Assembly: GCA_018882625.1 (NCBI GenBank)
Contig: VERO01000022.1
Location: 1 to 15,850, forward strand
Direction: 5' to 3'
DNA: 15,850 nt
Source: Phycisphaerales bacterium
Lineage (GTDB): Bacteria; Planctomycetota; Phycisphaerae; Phycisphaerales; SM1A02
The stretch's first letter is position 1; each line of letters starts with the position of its first letter. Both the position numbers and the translations under genes were made by a program. The notes beneath the pieces were generated by a model. It saw only the letters and a list, made by a program, of their open reading frames with translations, was not told where the DNA came from and did no database searches. Below are positions 1-6,961 of this stretch, piece by piece.

Positions 1-1462
1 ATCCGCAGCAGGGCCGTGCGACCTCACGGCGCTCCGCGACGCCATCCGCAGCGGCGCAGTCACGGCGCGGCAGAGCGTGGACGCGTACCTCGCGCGCGCG
101 GCCGCGCACGGCGAGCTCAACGCCTACCACGAGACGTTCACGGATGAGGCCCGCGCGGCCGCCGATGCGGCGGACGATGCGATCCGGCGCGGCGATCCCC
201 AAGGTCCCCTCGCCGGCGTGCCCATCGCCGTAAAGGACAACATCGCGACGCGCATGGGGCGCACGACCTGCAGCTCGCGCATGCTCGGCAACTACAGCTC
301 GCCCTTCGAGTCGACCGCCACCGCGCGGCTCTTCGCGGCGGGCGCGGTCATGCTCGGCAAGACCAACCTCGACGAGTTCGCGATGGGCTCCTCGAGCGAG
401 CGCTGCGCGTGGGGCGTGGTGCGCAACCCGTGGGACCGCACCCGCGTGCCAGGCGGCAGCTCCGGCGGCAGCGCCGCCGCCGTGTCCGCCGGCCTCTGTG
501 CGGCAGCGCTCGGCTCCGACACGGGCGGCTCCATCCGGCAGCCTGCCGCGCTGTGCGGAGTCGTCGGCCTCAAGCCCACCTACGGCCGCATCTCGCGGTG
601 GGGACTCGTGGCGTTCGGCTCGAGCCTCGACCAGATCGGCCCGATCGCGCTGAGCGTCCGCGACGCCGCGCTGCTCTACGAGACGATGGCCGGCCACGAC
701 CCGCGCGACTCGACAAGCAGCGACCGGACCGTGCAGCGCGTGAGCGACTCGCTCGACGAGTGCCCGCCACTTCGAGTCGGCATCCCCAGGCAGTACCGGT
801 CGGGCAACGCCCCATCGGTGGACGCTGCAGTCGAGCGCGCCGCCGACTGCTTCCGCAAGTCCGGCGCCACGATCGTCGACGTCGACCTCCCGCTCACCGA
901 CGTCGGCATCTCCACCTACTACGTGATCGCGCCCGCCGAGGCCTCGAGCAACCTCGCGCGCTTCGATGGCATCCGGTACGGGCACCGCGCCGCCGGCAGC
1001 GACCTCTACGAGATCTACTCGCGCAGCCGTGCGGAGGGATTCGGCGAGGAGGTGCAGAGGCGCATCATGCTGGGCACCTGGGTGCTCAGCGCGGGCTACC
1101 ACGACGCCTACTACGTGCGCGCGCTCAAGGTGCGCAGGCGCATCACGATGGAGTTCGATGCGGCATTCGCGGCATGCGACGTGCTGCTCGGTCCCACCGC
1201 CCCGACCGCCGCCTTCCCGATCGGCGGCTGCACAGACCCGCTGTCGATGTACATGTGCGACGTCTACACGGTGAACACGAACATCGCAGGGATCTGCGGC
1301 ATCTCGCTGCCTGCAGGCACGGACGCGAGCGAGGGCACCGCGCTGCCCATCGGCATCCAGCTGCAGGCGCAGGCGTTCGCGGAGCCCACGCTGCTCCGAG
1401 CCGCGCGCATCCTCGAGCGCGACGGCGGATGCGCCGCGACGCTCGCGCCCCGGTTCGCGTGA
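1..1462 (+). CDS. gatA: Glutamyl-tRNA(Gln)/aspartyl-tRNA(Asn) amidotransferase subunit A, 5' end outside window
   Basis: GatA is the amidase subunit of the GatCAB complex. It hydrolyses glutamine and supplies ammonia that converts Glu-tRNA(Gln) or Asp-tRNA(Asn) to the amidated form in the cytoplasm. The frame is open from base 2, and the residues before the first GTG (77) already look like the GatA N-terminus (CDLTALRDAIRSGAVTA), so the true start lies upstream of the window. The amidase-signature Ser-cisSer-Lys triad is visible: Lys in PIAVKDNI (AAG at 233-235), Ser in the GGSSGGS loop (about 452-473) and Ser in GSDTGGSIR (about 520). The C-terminal half continues through the usual SLDQIGP, GPTAP and LPIGIQL segments to a TGA at 1460-1462. 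Length and motif order are normal. gatC and gatB are not in view. The last codons lie in a short repeated sequence described separately. The family call is secure; whether the complex serves Gln, Asn or both cannot be read here. Confidence 0.96.
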   Translation, partial: SAAGPCDLTALRDAIRSGAVTARQSVDAYLARAAAHGELNAYHETFTDEARAAADAADDAIRRGDPQGPLAGVPIAVKDNIATRMGRTTCSSRMLGNYSSPFESTATARLFAAGAVMLGKTNLDEFAMGSSSERCAWGVVRNPWDRTRVPGGSSGGSAAAVSAGLCAAALGSDTGGSIRQPAALCGVVGLKPTYGRISRWGLVAFGSSLDQIGPIALSVRDAALLYETMAGHDPRDSTSSDRTVQRVSDSLDECPPLRVGIPRQYRSGNAPSVDAAVERAADCFRKSGATIVDVDLPLTDVGISTYYVIAPAEASSNLARFDGIRYGHRAAGSDLYEIYSRSRAEGFGEEVQRRIMLGTWVLSAGYHDAYYVRALKVRRRITMEFDAAFAACDVLLGPTAPTAAFPIGGCTDPLSMYMCDVYTVNTNIAGICGISLPAGTDASEGTALPIGIQLQAQAFAEPTLLRAARILERDGGCAATLAPRFA

Positions 1463-1551
1463 TTTCCCAACACCCGGGTTCGCGCGAGTGCCGCGCCCCA
1501 ATCACGTGATTTCTTAGCGCCCGGGTTCGCGAGAGTGCCGCGCCTCAGTTC
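1458..1551. repeat. Two-copy 47-bp imperfect tandem repeat between convergent gene ends
   Basis: Copies at 1458-1504 and 1505-1551 align at a 47-bp offset and share CGTGATTTC, CCCGGGTTCGCG and GAGTGCCGCGCC, with scattered substitutions (roughly 80% identical by eye). The first copy begins at the gatA stop codon and the second runs through the stop of the convergent lipoprotein gene (1545-1547). The core GGTTCGCG also occurs in the last gatA codons (1452-1459), giving three occurrences spaced 25 and 47 bp. There are no spacers and only two full copies. Confidence 0.8.
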
Positions 1552-2150
1552 GCCTGTGCGCCGGGAGCGGGCTGAGCCGCAGGAGATGCCTGCGAACGCG
1601 CGGGCGCGGGCGGGTCCGGCGTCTCGCGCTTGCGGCCGAGGTCCTTGACCGTCATGCGGAAGTGTCGCACGAGCCGCTCCGCCTCCGCCTTGCGCTCGCC
1701 ATACGCCCCGACCGTCGCCGTCGCCAGGAACATGTCCGGCGGAGGCCGGCGCACCACCACGAGCGACACTGGCACTGAGTCGAGCGTCACCATCGAGAAC
1801 GTCCACGTGTCCTTCGACTCGGACTCGCTCGAGGACAGCACGCCCATCTCGGCCTTCTCCGCGGCGATCGATGCGGCCAGCGGCACGTCGCTCCAGCGCA
1901 TCCCGTCCTCGGCGCGCGTGAGCGGCTGCGGCGCCGCACCGCCGGCAACCGTCGACTGCATCGCGGCCACCACCGTCGCGCGCTGGGCGGAATCCATGAT
2001 CAGCTGCGGATCGTGCCTCTCGTCCGCGAAGCGCTCGTTGCTGAGCACCGGATTCTGCTTCGACGGGCAGCCCGCAAGCGGCACGAGCGCCGCAAGCGCG
2101 CACGCCAACCCGCCAGCCCGTCCAGCCCATCGACGTGCGTTCCGGCTCAT
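1545..2150 (-). CDS. Predicted lipoprotein of unknown function
   Basis: I do not recognise a named family. The 201-residue product starts with a basic n-region (SRNARRWAGR), a hydrophobic stretch and a lipobox LAGC with the lipidated Cys near residue 28, so it should be exported and lipid-anchored. The mature part is soluble-looking. A middle portion with MDSAQRATVVAAMQ and WTFSMVTLDSVPVSLVVVRR suggests a small alpha/beta domain, followed by VGAYGERKAEAERLVRHFRMTVKDL and a Pro/Ala/Gln-rich tail. The chosen ATG (2150-2148) overlaps the mutY stop by one base (TGATG), which indicates translational coupling; a GTG three bases upstream is the alternative. No Shine-Dalgarno is clear. The 3' end lies inside the 47-bp tandem repeat. 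The lipoprotein call is good; the function is unknown. Confidence 0.8.
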   Translation of the reverse strand: MSRNARRWAGRAGGLACALAALVPLAGCPSKQNPVLSNERFADERHDPQLIMDSAQRATVVAAMQSTVAGGAAPQPLTRAEDGMRWSDVPLAASIAAEKAEMGVLSSSESESKDTWTFSMVTLDSVPVSLVVVRRPPPDMFLATATVGAYGERKAEAERLVRHFRMTVKDLGRKRETPDPPAPARSQASPAAQPAPGAQAN

Positions 2151-3388
2151 CACGCGCGCACGGTACCCGCAGTGCGCCGGGCCGCGCGGCGCTGGCCCGC
2201 ACGCGGCGTGTCGCCCGAGGCGCGCGACTCGTCCTCGGCGCGCGCTGCGCCTCGCGCGCGCAGCGGCCGCGCGGGATCTGGCGCGCGAACTCCTCCCAGC
2301 TCAAGCACCCGCCTCATCGCGTTGGAGAGCGGCAGCTCGCCGACCTTCGCGATCGGCACCCACGACCATGCGCGTGACGAGCCACGCTTCAGCCGCGCTG
2401 CGGCCGCCGACGTGGCCAGCCACACATCGATCTGCACATGCCTATGGCTCAGGACCGCGTCCACAGCACCGGCGTGACGCGCGCCGCGCCATCGGCGCGG
2501 CACCGCGCCGATGCGCTCGGATGCGACCGCCAACGAGACCTCACGCGCCGGGGTCTGCCACATGCCCGCCCACAGTCCATCATCAGGTCGTCGCTCCATC
2601 GCAATGCGCCCTCGGTGCACCGCCACCAGAGTCACCATCGCGATGCGCTCGCGCCGCTGCCGGACCGCGCGCGCGGCGCGCTTCGGCGCGGGAATCGAGT
2701 CGACAGTCCCCTGCCGCCTCGCCGCGCACCTGCGCGCCAGCGGGCACTCGCCGCAGCGTGGCGACCGAGGCGTGCATACGGTGGCGCCAAGCTCCATCAG
2801 TCCTTCGTTGGCGAGCGAAGGGTCGTGAGCGTCATCCACCCAATCTTGCGCCCGCGACCACAGCCACTTGACGGTGTCGGGCTCGTCCGGCGCCGCTGCA
2901 CGGCCGTGCAGCCTGAGCATCACGCGCGCCACGTTGCCGTCGACGATGGGCTCGCGCGCACCGCCCACAATCGATGCGATCGCCCCCGCCACGTAGCGCC
3001 CGACCCCCGGCAGCTCGCGCAGCGGCGATACGGCAGTCGGCACCTTCCCGTCGTGACGATCGACGACATGCCGCGCCGCCGCGTGCAGCAAACGTGCCCG
3101 CCGGTAGTAGCCGAGCCCCTGCCAGTGGGCCAGCACATCGCGCTCAGGCGCCCGTGCCAAGGCTCCCGGATCGGGAAATCGCTCGATGAACCGCTCGAAG
3201 GCGGGAACGACCCGGGACACCTGAGTCTGCTGCAGCATGATCTCGCTGACCAGCGCACGCCACGGGGACCTGCGGCGGCGCCACGGCAGGTCCCGCGCTG
3301 ACCGCCCAAACCACTCCTCCACCACCAATGCACACGACTTACGGGACCGCCCGGAGGCGCGGGAAATGCCTTGCGGAACCGTCGTCAC
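2150..3388 (-). CDS. mutY: A/G-specific adenine DNA glycosylase MutY
   Basis: MutY removes adenine mispaired with 8-oxoguanine in base-excision repair. With the GTG start at 3388-3386 (412 residues) the landmarks are: catalytic Glu in SEIMLQQTQV (about residue 49), the helix-hairpin-helix LPGVGRY (126-132), catalytic Asp in VDGNVARVMLRL (about 150), and a [4Fe-4S] ligand set C-x6-C-x2-C-x5-C (about 205, 212, 215, 221). A NUDIX-like C-terminal 8-oxoG-reading domain follows (about 245-360, with LSHRHVQIDVW). The final 45 residues are an Arg/Ala-rich tail with no recognised motif. The start is uncertain. A TTG at 3421 would overlap the divergent gene's ATG, while an AGGGAGG sequence (3409-3403) lies 14 bases before the GTG, so the GTG is preferred despite the long spacing. 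The stop overlaps the lipoprotein start, so the two form an operon. Confidence 0.95.
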   Translation of the reverse strand: MTTVPQGISRASGRSRKSCALVVEEWFGRSARDLPWRRRRSPWRALVSEIMLQQTQVSRVVPAFERFIERFPDPGALARAPERDVLAHWQGLGYYRRARLLHAAARHVVDRHDGKVPTAVSPLRELPGVGRYVAGAIASIVGGAREPIVDGNVARVMLRLHGRAAAPDEPDTVKWLWSRAQDWVDDAHDPSLANEGLMELGATVCTPRSPRCGECPLARRCAARRQGTVDSIPAPKRAARAVRQRRERIAMVTLVAVHRGRIAMERRPDDGLWAGMWQTPAREVSLAVASERIGAVPRRWRGARHAGAVDAVLSHRHVQIDVWLATSAAAARLKRGSSRAWSWVPIAKVGELPLSNAMRRVLELGGVRAPDPARPLRARGAARAEDESRASGDTPRAGQRRAARRTAGTVRA

Positions 3389-3414
3389 GGCCGTAGCGTA
3401 GACCTCCCTACACG

Positions 3415-4890
3415 ATGGCAAAGCTCTTCTACACCGCCGAAGAGGCCGCGGCCAAGCTCGGCAAGTCGGTTCAGGAGCTGTTGGACATGGCCAAGTCAGG
3501 CCAGCTCCAGGAGTTCAAGGACCGCGACCGTTCGCTGTTCAAGGTGGAGGCTGTCGACCAGCTCGCCGACTCCGGCTTCGACATGGACCTCGACCTCAAG
3601 CTCTCTGACGGCTCGACCGCCGCGGATGTCGACCTTGGCCTGCTTGAGGACTCCTCGCAGGTGGCATCCTCCGAGTCGGGCGAGCTTGACCTCAGCGATC
3701 TCGCGCCCTCCGCGTCCGAGTCGGGCGAGCTCGACCTCAGCGATCTCGCGCCCTCCGCGTCCGAGTCGGGCGAGCTTGATCTGGGCGAGCTGGCTCCATC
3801 TGCATCGTCGTCCGGTGAGCTCGATCTGGGCCTTGACCTCGGTGACGATCTGGCGCTCGCGGACGATGATGCGCCGGCCGCATCCGGTCGCGCATCCGCG
3901 GCTCCACCAGCGGGCGATGACGCGATTGCGCTCGCCGCGGACGACGACCTTCTGGGCCTCGCGGACTCCTCCGCCGGCAGCGTTCCGGGCGCGGCAGCGG
4001 CCCCACCGCCGATTGATCCTGCAGCGTTCGACCTCGATCTGGGTCTCGGAGCATCCGGATCTCACATGCCGATGGGTCTGGCCGAGTCAGGTGCGGCACC
4101 TGCGCCGCAGCCCGTCAGCTCCGATGTCGATGGTCTCGGCGACCTTGGTCTTGACCTCGGGCTTGACGATCAGGGGCCCCAGGCCGGCGGTTCGGGTGCG
4201 GGTGCCTTTGGACTCGCGGACACCGGTTCGATGGCAGGCGCCGGCGGATCGGCAGCGCCCGCAGCATCTGGAGCGGGAATCGCATCGGGAGGCTTGGGTG
4301 GATCCGGCAGCATGGCGCCCGCAGGCAGCCGCCCAGGGAAGGGTCTCCTTGATGACTCGCTGGCTGGCAGCTCGATGGTCGGCACCGGTCGCCGCGATGG
4401 AAGCGGCGCGGGCAACCTCGAAACTGTCGGATCAGGAAGCGGGCTACTCGACCTGACGAAGGAGTCGGACGAGTCGACCATCGGGGCAGCGCTCCTGGAC
4501 GAGGTCGTTGAAGGCGACGATGGCGACATGGGCGCGGTCGGCGCGAGCGGCATCTTTGCCGATGCTGGCGTGACCGAGATGACCGGCGGCGAGGAGGTCT
4601 TTGAGGCTCCTGCCGCGGCCGTTGGCGGTGGCCTGTCGCTGGCGGCGGCAGCCATCACGCTTCCCGAGGCGGTGGATGGCGGCGGAAGCGGCCTCACGGT
4701 GGGTCTCATGGTCGGCGCGATGGCGTCGCTGGTCGTGGCCTCGCTTGTCCTTGTGCCGATGACGCTCGGTGCGGGAAGCCAGCTCGCGGGCACCATTGCG
4801 TCCGACATCTGGATGTGGGTGGGCGCGCTGGCCGGCGGCACTGTCTTCTGCGGAGTGGTCGGCTTCTTCATCGGGCGGCAGCTCGAGTAG
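3415..4890 (+). CDS. HTH-domain protein with acidic repeat region and C-terminal membrane helices
   Basis: The 491-residue product has three parts. Residues 1-55 (FYTAEEAAAKLGKSVQELLDM... RSLFKVEAVDQLA) look like an excisionase/MerR-type winged helix-turn-helix, a module I associate with planctomycete proteins of unclear role. Residues about 55-420 are low complexity, rich in Asp, Leu, Ser, Gly and Ala. They include tandem 15-residue units (SESGELDLSDLAPSA) from residue 86 and further LDLGL-type segments. The C-terminus carries two predicted membrane helices, about 427-448 and 465-487, ending FFIGRQLE. I infer a membrane-anchored protein whose N-terminus could bind DNA or, as with related modules, another protein. 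No Shine-Dalgarno precedes ATG 3415, and the gap to mutY is only about 26 bp, so promoter elements must lie within coding sequence. psd starts 6 bp after the stop. The existence of the gene is firm; the function is not known. Confidence 0.85.
   Translation: MAKLFYTAEEAAAKLGKSVQELLDMAKSGQLQEFKDRDRSLFKVEAVDQLADSGFDMDLDLKLSDGSTAADVDLGLLEDSSQVASSESGELDLSDLAPSASESGELDLSDLAPSASESGELDLGELAPSASSSGELDLGLDLGDDLALADDDAPAASGRASAAPPAGDDAIALAADDDLLGLADSSAGSVPGAAAAPPPIDPAAFDLDLGLGASGSHMPMGLAESGAAPAPQPVSSDVDGLGDLGLDLGLDDQGPQAGGSGAGAFGLADTGSMAGAGGSAAPAASGAGIASGGLGGSGSMAPAGSRPGKGLLDDSLAGSSMVGTGRRDGSGAGNLETVGSGSGLLDLTKESDESTIGAALLDEVVEGDDGDMGAVGASGIFADAGVTEMTGGEEVFEAPAAAVGGGLSLAAAAITLPEAVDGGGSGLTVGLMVGAMASLVVASLVLVPMTLGAGSQLAGTIASDIWMWVGALAGGTVFCGVVGFFIGRQLE
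3670..3840 (+). repeat. Coding 45-bp tandem repeat (about 3.8 units)
   Basis: Units start at 3670, 3715, 3760 and 3805 and each encodes a 15-residue block of the type SESGELDLSDLAPSA. Units 1 and 2 differ by one base in 45 (T to C, silent). Unit 3 diverges in its second half (LGELAPSA) and unit 4 is partial (SSSGELDLGLDL). The phase keeps the frame open, so unit number can change without breaking the protein. Confidence 0.9.
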
Positions 4891-4896
4891 CCGCTG

Positions 4897-5580
4897 GTGA
4901 TCCTGCTCTCGCGATACGGGTTCAGGGAGTGGATGCTCGCCACCGCGCTCGCGGCGCTGTGCGCGCTGCTCGTCGCGTGGCTCGTCAGGAGCGCACCGGT
5001 CGCCATGGCGCTGCATGCGTTCATCGCCATCGCGTGGCTCGCGGCTGTGCTGTTCTTCCGCGATCCGATCGGGCGCACGCCGGCCTCCGCAGATCCTGCG
5101 GACATGGTGAGCCCAGCCGATGGCGTGGTGTCCGCGGTCCTGGACGTTCCGCATCACCGGGCGGTGGGCGGACCCGCCACGGTCATCCGCATCTTCCTCA
5201 GCGTGCTCGATGTGCACCTCAACCGCATGCCCTGCGGCGGGACAGTCGTGGAGGCCGACTACGTCAAGGGCAAGTTCCTCGATGCCAGGAGCGCCGAGTC
5301 CGCACAGGTGAACGAGTACAACCTGATCACGCTGATGAGCGATGCGGGCGACCGCATCGGCATCCGGCAGGTGTCGGGCGCCATCGCGCGGCGCATCGTC
5401 TCGGAGGCCGCGCCGGGCACCCGGTGGTCGCGCGCGCAGCGTTTCGGCATGATCAAGTTCGGTTCCACGACCGAGCTGATCCTCCCGCGGCCTGGAACGA
5501 CGATGGTGAGGGTCAAGGCCGGGCAGCGAGTGACTGGCGGCGTCACGATCCTCGCGACGCTGCGCCCCACGCAGGCCTGA
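4897..5580 (+). CDS. psd: Phosphatidylserine decarboxylase (short, membrane-anchored type)
   Basis: Psd converts phosphatidylserine to phosphatidylethanolamine, or an archaetidyl equivalent, at the cytoplasmic membrane. The 227-residue size matches the short class of the family. Two hydrophobic segments (about 13-31 and 35-54) precede the catalytic body. Family landmarks are SPADG (Asp75), the substrate-site block DVHLNRMPCGG (His107), and the self-cleavage motif in IKFGSTTE, where Ser190 would become the pyruvoyl group after chain cleavage at Gly189-Ser190. The GTG start at 4897 is 6 bp after the upstream stop, and no strong ribosome-binding site is visible, so translation is probably coupled to the HTH gene. 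No phosphatidylserine synthase gene (pssA), often next to psd, is in the window. It converges with the receiver-GAF gene 75 bp away. Family assignment is strong. Confidence 0.94.
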   Translation: MILLSRYGFREWMLATALAALCALLVAWLVRSAPVAMALHAFIAIAWLAAVLFFRDPIGRTPASADPADMVSPADGVVSAVLDVPHHRAVGGPATVIRIFLSVLDVHLNRMPCGGTVVEADYVKGKFLDARSAESAQVNEYNLITLMSDAGDRIGIRQVSGAIARRIVSEAAPGTRWSRAQRFGMIKFGSTTELILPRPGTTMVRVKAGQRVTGGVTILATLRPTQA

Positions 5581-5655
5581 CAGCCACGACGGCCCTGTCG
5601 CGCGCCAGCCTGCATCGCGCGGCCGCACGCCCCCACGCAGGTCTTGGGTCCGCAC

Positions 5656-6768
5656 TCACTCCGATCCGCGTGCCTCGCCCGGGGGCTCCGCCGGCCACGA
5701 TGGCCTTGCGCGGCTCAGCACGCGCCGAACCCTGTCGATGGACGCGCCGAACGCAGGCGCGAGCGCCTCGGCCGCACGCACGCACTCCGGGCCGAAGGGG
5801 CGTGACGCATCCCGGAACAGCACCACTGCAGCCACCGGATGCGCGATGAGCGCACCCTCCTGGCCGTAGCACGCAAACGCGAGCACATGCCGTCCGGGAA
5901 GCAGTCCCGACAGCGCAGCCCATCCCTCGGGCGCAGCCTCCGCCGGGCTGATGCGGACGCAGCCCGGGTGCGCCGCGATGCGCGTGCACCAGGCGTCTGC
6001 GATGTGGTCGAGCAGTCCGCCCGCGGCTCGCCGTGCGAGGTCGTCGCGCACGTATCCGCCGAGGCGCCACCGGTCGCTATCGAGCACGAAGAGCGCCGCA
6101 TTGGTCGCACCCATGCGCGCGACGAGGTAGTGCCCGCCGATCGAGATGACCGAGTCGATGTCCGTCTCCTGCGCTACAAGCGTGCGGAACTCGCTCGACA
6201 GCGCGGCGCGCTCCTCGCGCTCGCAGGCCGCCTGCTCCGCAGCGGCGAGGCCGCTGGCCATCTGGAGCACCTGCGCCTCGAGCTCCGCGCGCTCGCGCGA
6301 GAGGCGCCTGCATGCGCTCTCAAGCACCGTGAGACGCTCATGGGCGAGCCGGGCTGACACAGCGCGCGAGGCATGCGTGCGCATGCATGCGATGAGCTCG
6401 GCCGCCGACCAGTCGGAGCTCGCAGGAAGCACATCATGCACGCCAGCGCGGACGAGCTGCGCGATGGCTGCCACGTCCTCGGGCACCGAGACGACCACGA
6501 TGCTCGCGCCGGGCGATGCGGTGCGGGCCACCCGCGCAATGCGGTTCGTGCGCGCGCCAATCGCGAGGTAATCCAGGATCACCAGGTCGAAGACGCGTCC
6601 GCGCAGCTTGCGCACCGCCGCGGATGCCCTGTCGGCCCGGTCAAGCGCAATCCGCCAGCCAGCGCCGCGCAGGCCGGACAGCACCGCATCCGTCTCGTGT
6701 GGGGCGCAGCCGCAGTCGAGCACGCGGACCGTGCCGAGCGTTCGTGGACGTGTGATGGGACCGTGCAT
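5656..6768 (-). CDS. Degenerate response-regulator receiver plus GAF-like domain protein
   Basis: Residues 12-125 fold like a two-component receiver: a possible phospho-acceptor Asp66 in DLVILDYL, Ser94 in VVVSVPED at the Thr/Ser switch position, and AGVHDVLPAS at the loop that normally carries Lys. The Lys is replaced by Ala116 and the usual acidic pair after strand 1 is missing (VLDCGCAP). A heptad-rich helix follows (about 140-195, ERLTVLESACRRLSRERAELEAQ in parts), then a GAF-like sensor domain (about 200-350, ALFVLDSDRWRLGGYV... AAVVLFRDASRPFG). There is no DNA-binding, kinase or cyclase output. The ATG at 6768 is chosen because GGTGGAG lies five bases upstream; an in-frame GTG at 6846 would add 26 unlike residues. 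It lies downstream of tsaB beyond a tandem repeat and may have its own promoter. The role is inferred as signal sensing by partner binding; the ligand is unknown. Confidence 0.75.
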   Translation of the reverse strand: MHGPITRPRTLGTVRVLDCGCAPHETDAVLSGLRGAGWRIALDRADRASAAVRKLRGRVFDLVILDYLAIGARTNRIARVARTASPGASIVVVSVPEDVAAIAQLVRAGVHDVLPASSDWSAAELIACMRTHASRAVSARLAHERLTVLESACRRLSRERAELEAQVLQMASGLAAAEQAACEREERAALSSEFRTLVAQETDIDSVISIGGHYLVARMGATNAALFVLDSDRWRLGGYVRDDLARRAAGGLLDHIADAWCTRIAAHPGCVRISPAEAAPEGWAALSGLLPGRHVLAFACYGQEGALIAHPVAAVVLFRDASRPFGPECVRAAEALAPAFGASIDRVRRVLSRARPSWPAEPPGEARGSE

Positions 6769-6873
6769 GGGAACTCCACCGGCGGGATCGGCCTGCGACG
6801 GACCGGCCTTGAGGGCACTTGGCGAGATCCGCAGATTTCCGGCCACCGTCCGGCGCGCCCGCGTCAGGTCGCA

Positions 6874-6961
6874 TGCCGCGCGCAGGCCGAGTCCCGGCGC
6901 CCCATCGTCATCCCCCGTGCCGCGCGCAGGGCGAATCCCGGCGCCCCAGCGTCATCCCCCG
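6874..6961. repeat. Two-copy 44-bp tandem repeat at the tsaB 3' end
   Basis: Copies at 6874-6917 and 6918-6961 differ at only three positions (41 of 44 identical), and a short third start (TGCCGCGC) follows at 6962. On the minus strand the unit contains the last tsaB codons and stop (CGGCACGGGGGATGACG), so the second, downstream copy looks like a duplicate of the gene end plus about 25 bp of trailer. It fills most of the gap between tsaB and the receiver-GAF gene. Confidence 0.88.

Noticed and set aside
409..1509. Long second open frame on the plus strand inside gatA (366 residues)
   Set aside because: Arg/Pro/His-rich composition with no domain; it is the shifted frame of gatA, as expected at high GC.
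1264..2304. 346-residue minus-strand frame across gatA, lipoprotein and mutY ends
   Set aside because: It overlaps three supported genes in another frame and has shadow-type composition without motifs.
3415..3580. Phage excisionase or mobile-element marker
   Set aside because: The HTH resembles excisionase folds, but it is fused to a long repeat and membrane region, and no integrase, att site or phage gene is nearby.
4444..5655. 403-residue minus-strand frame opposite the HTH gene and psd
   Set aside because: Antisense to two well-supported genes; rich in Arg, His, Asp and Gly with no recognisable domain.
6874..6961. CRISPR-like repeat
   Set aside because: The two copies are directly adjacent with no spacers, contain a gene stop codon, and no cas gene is present.
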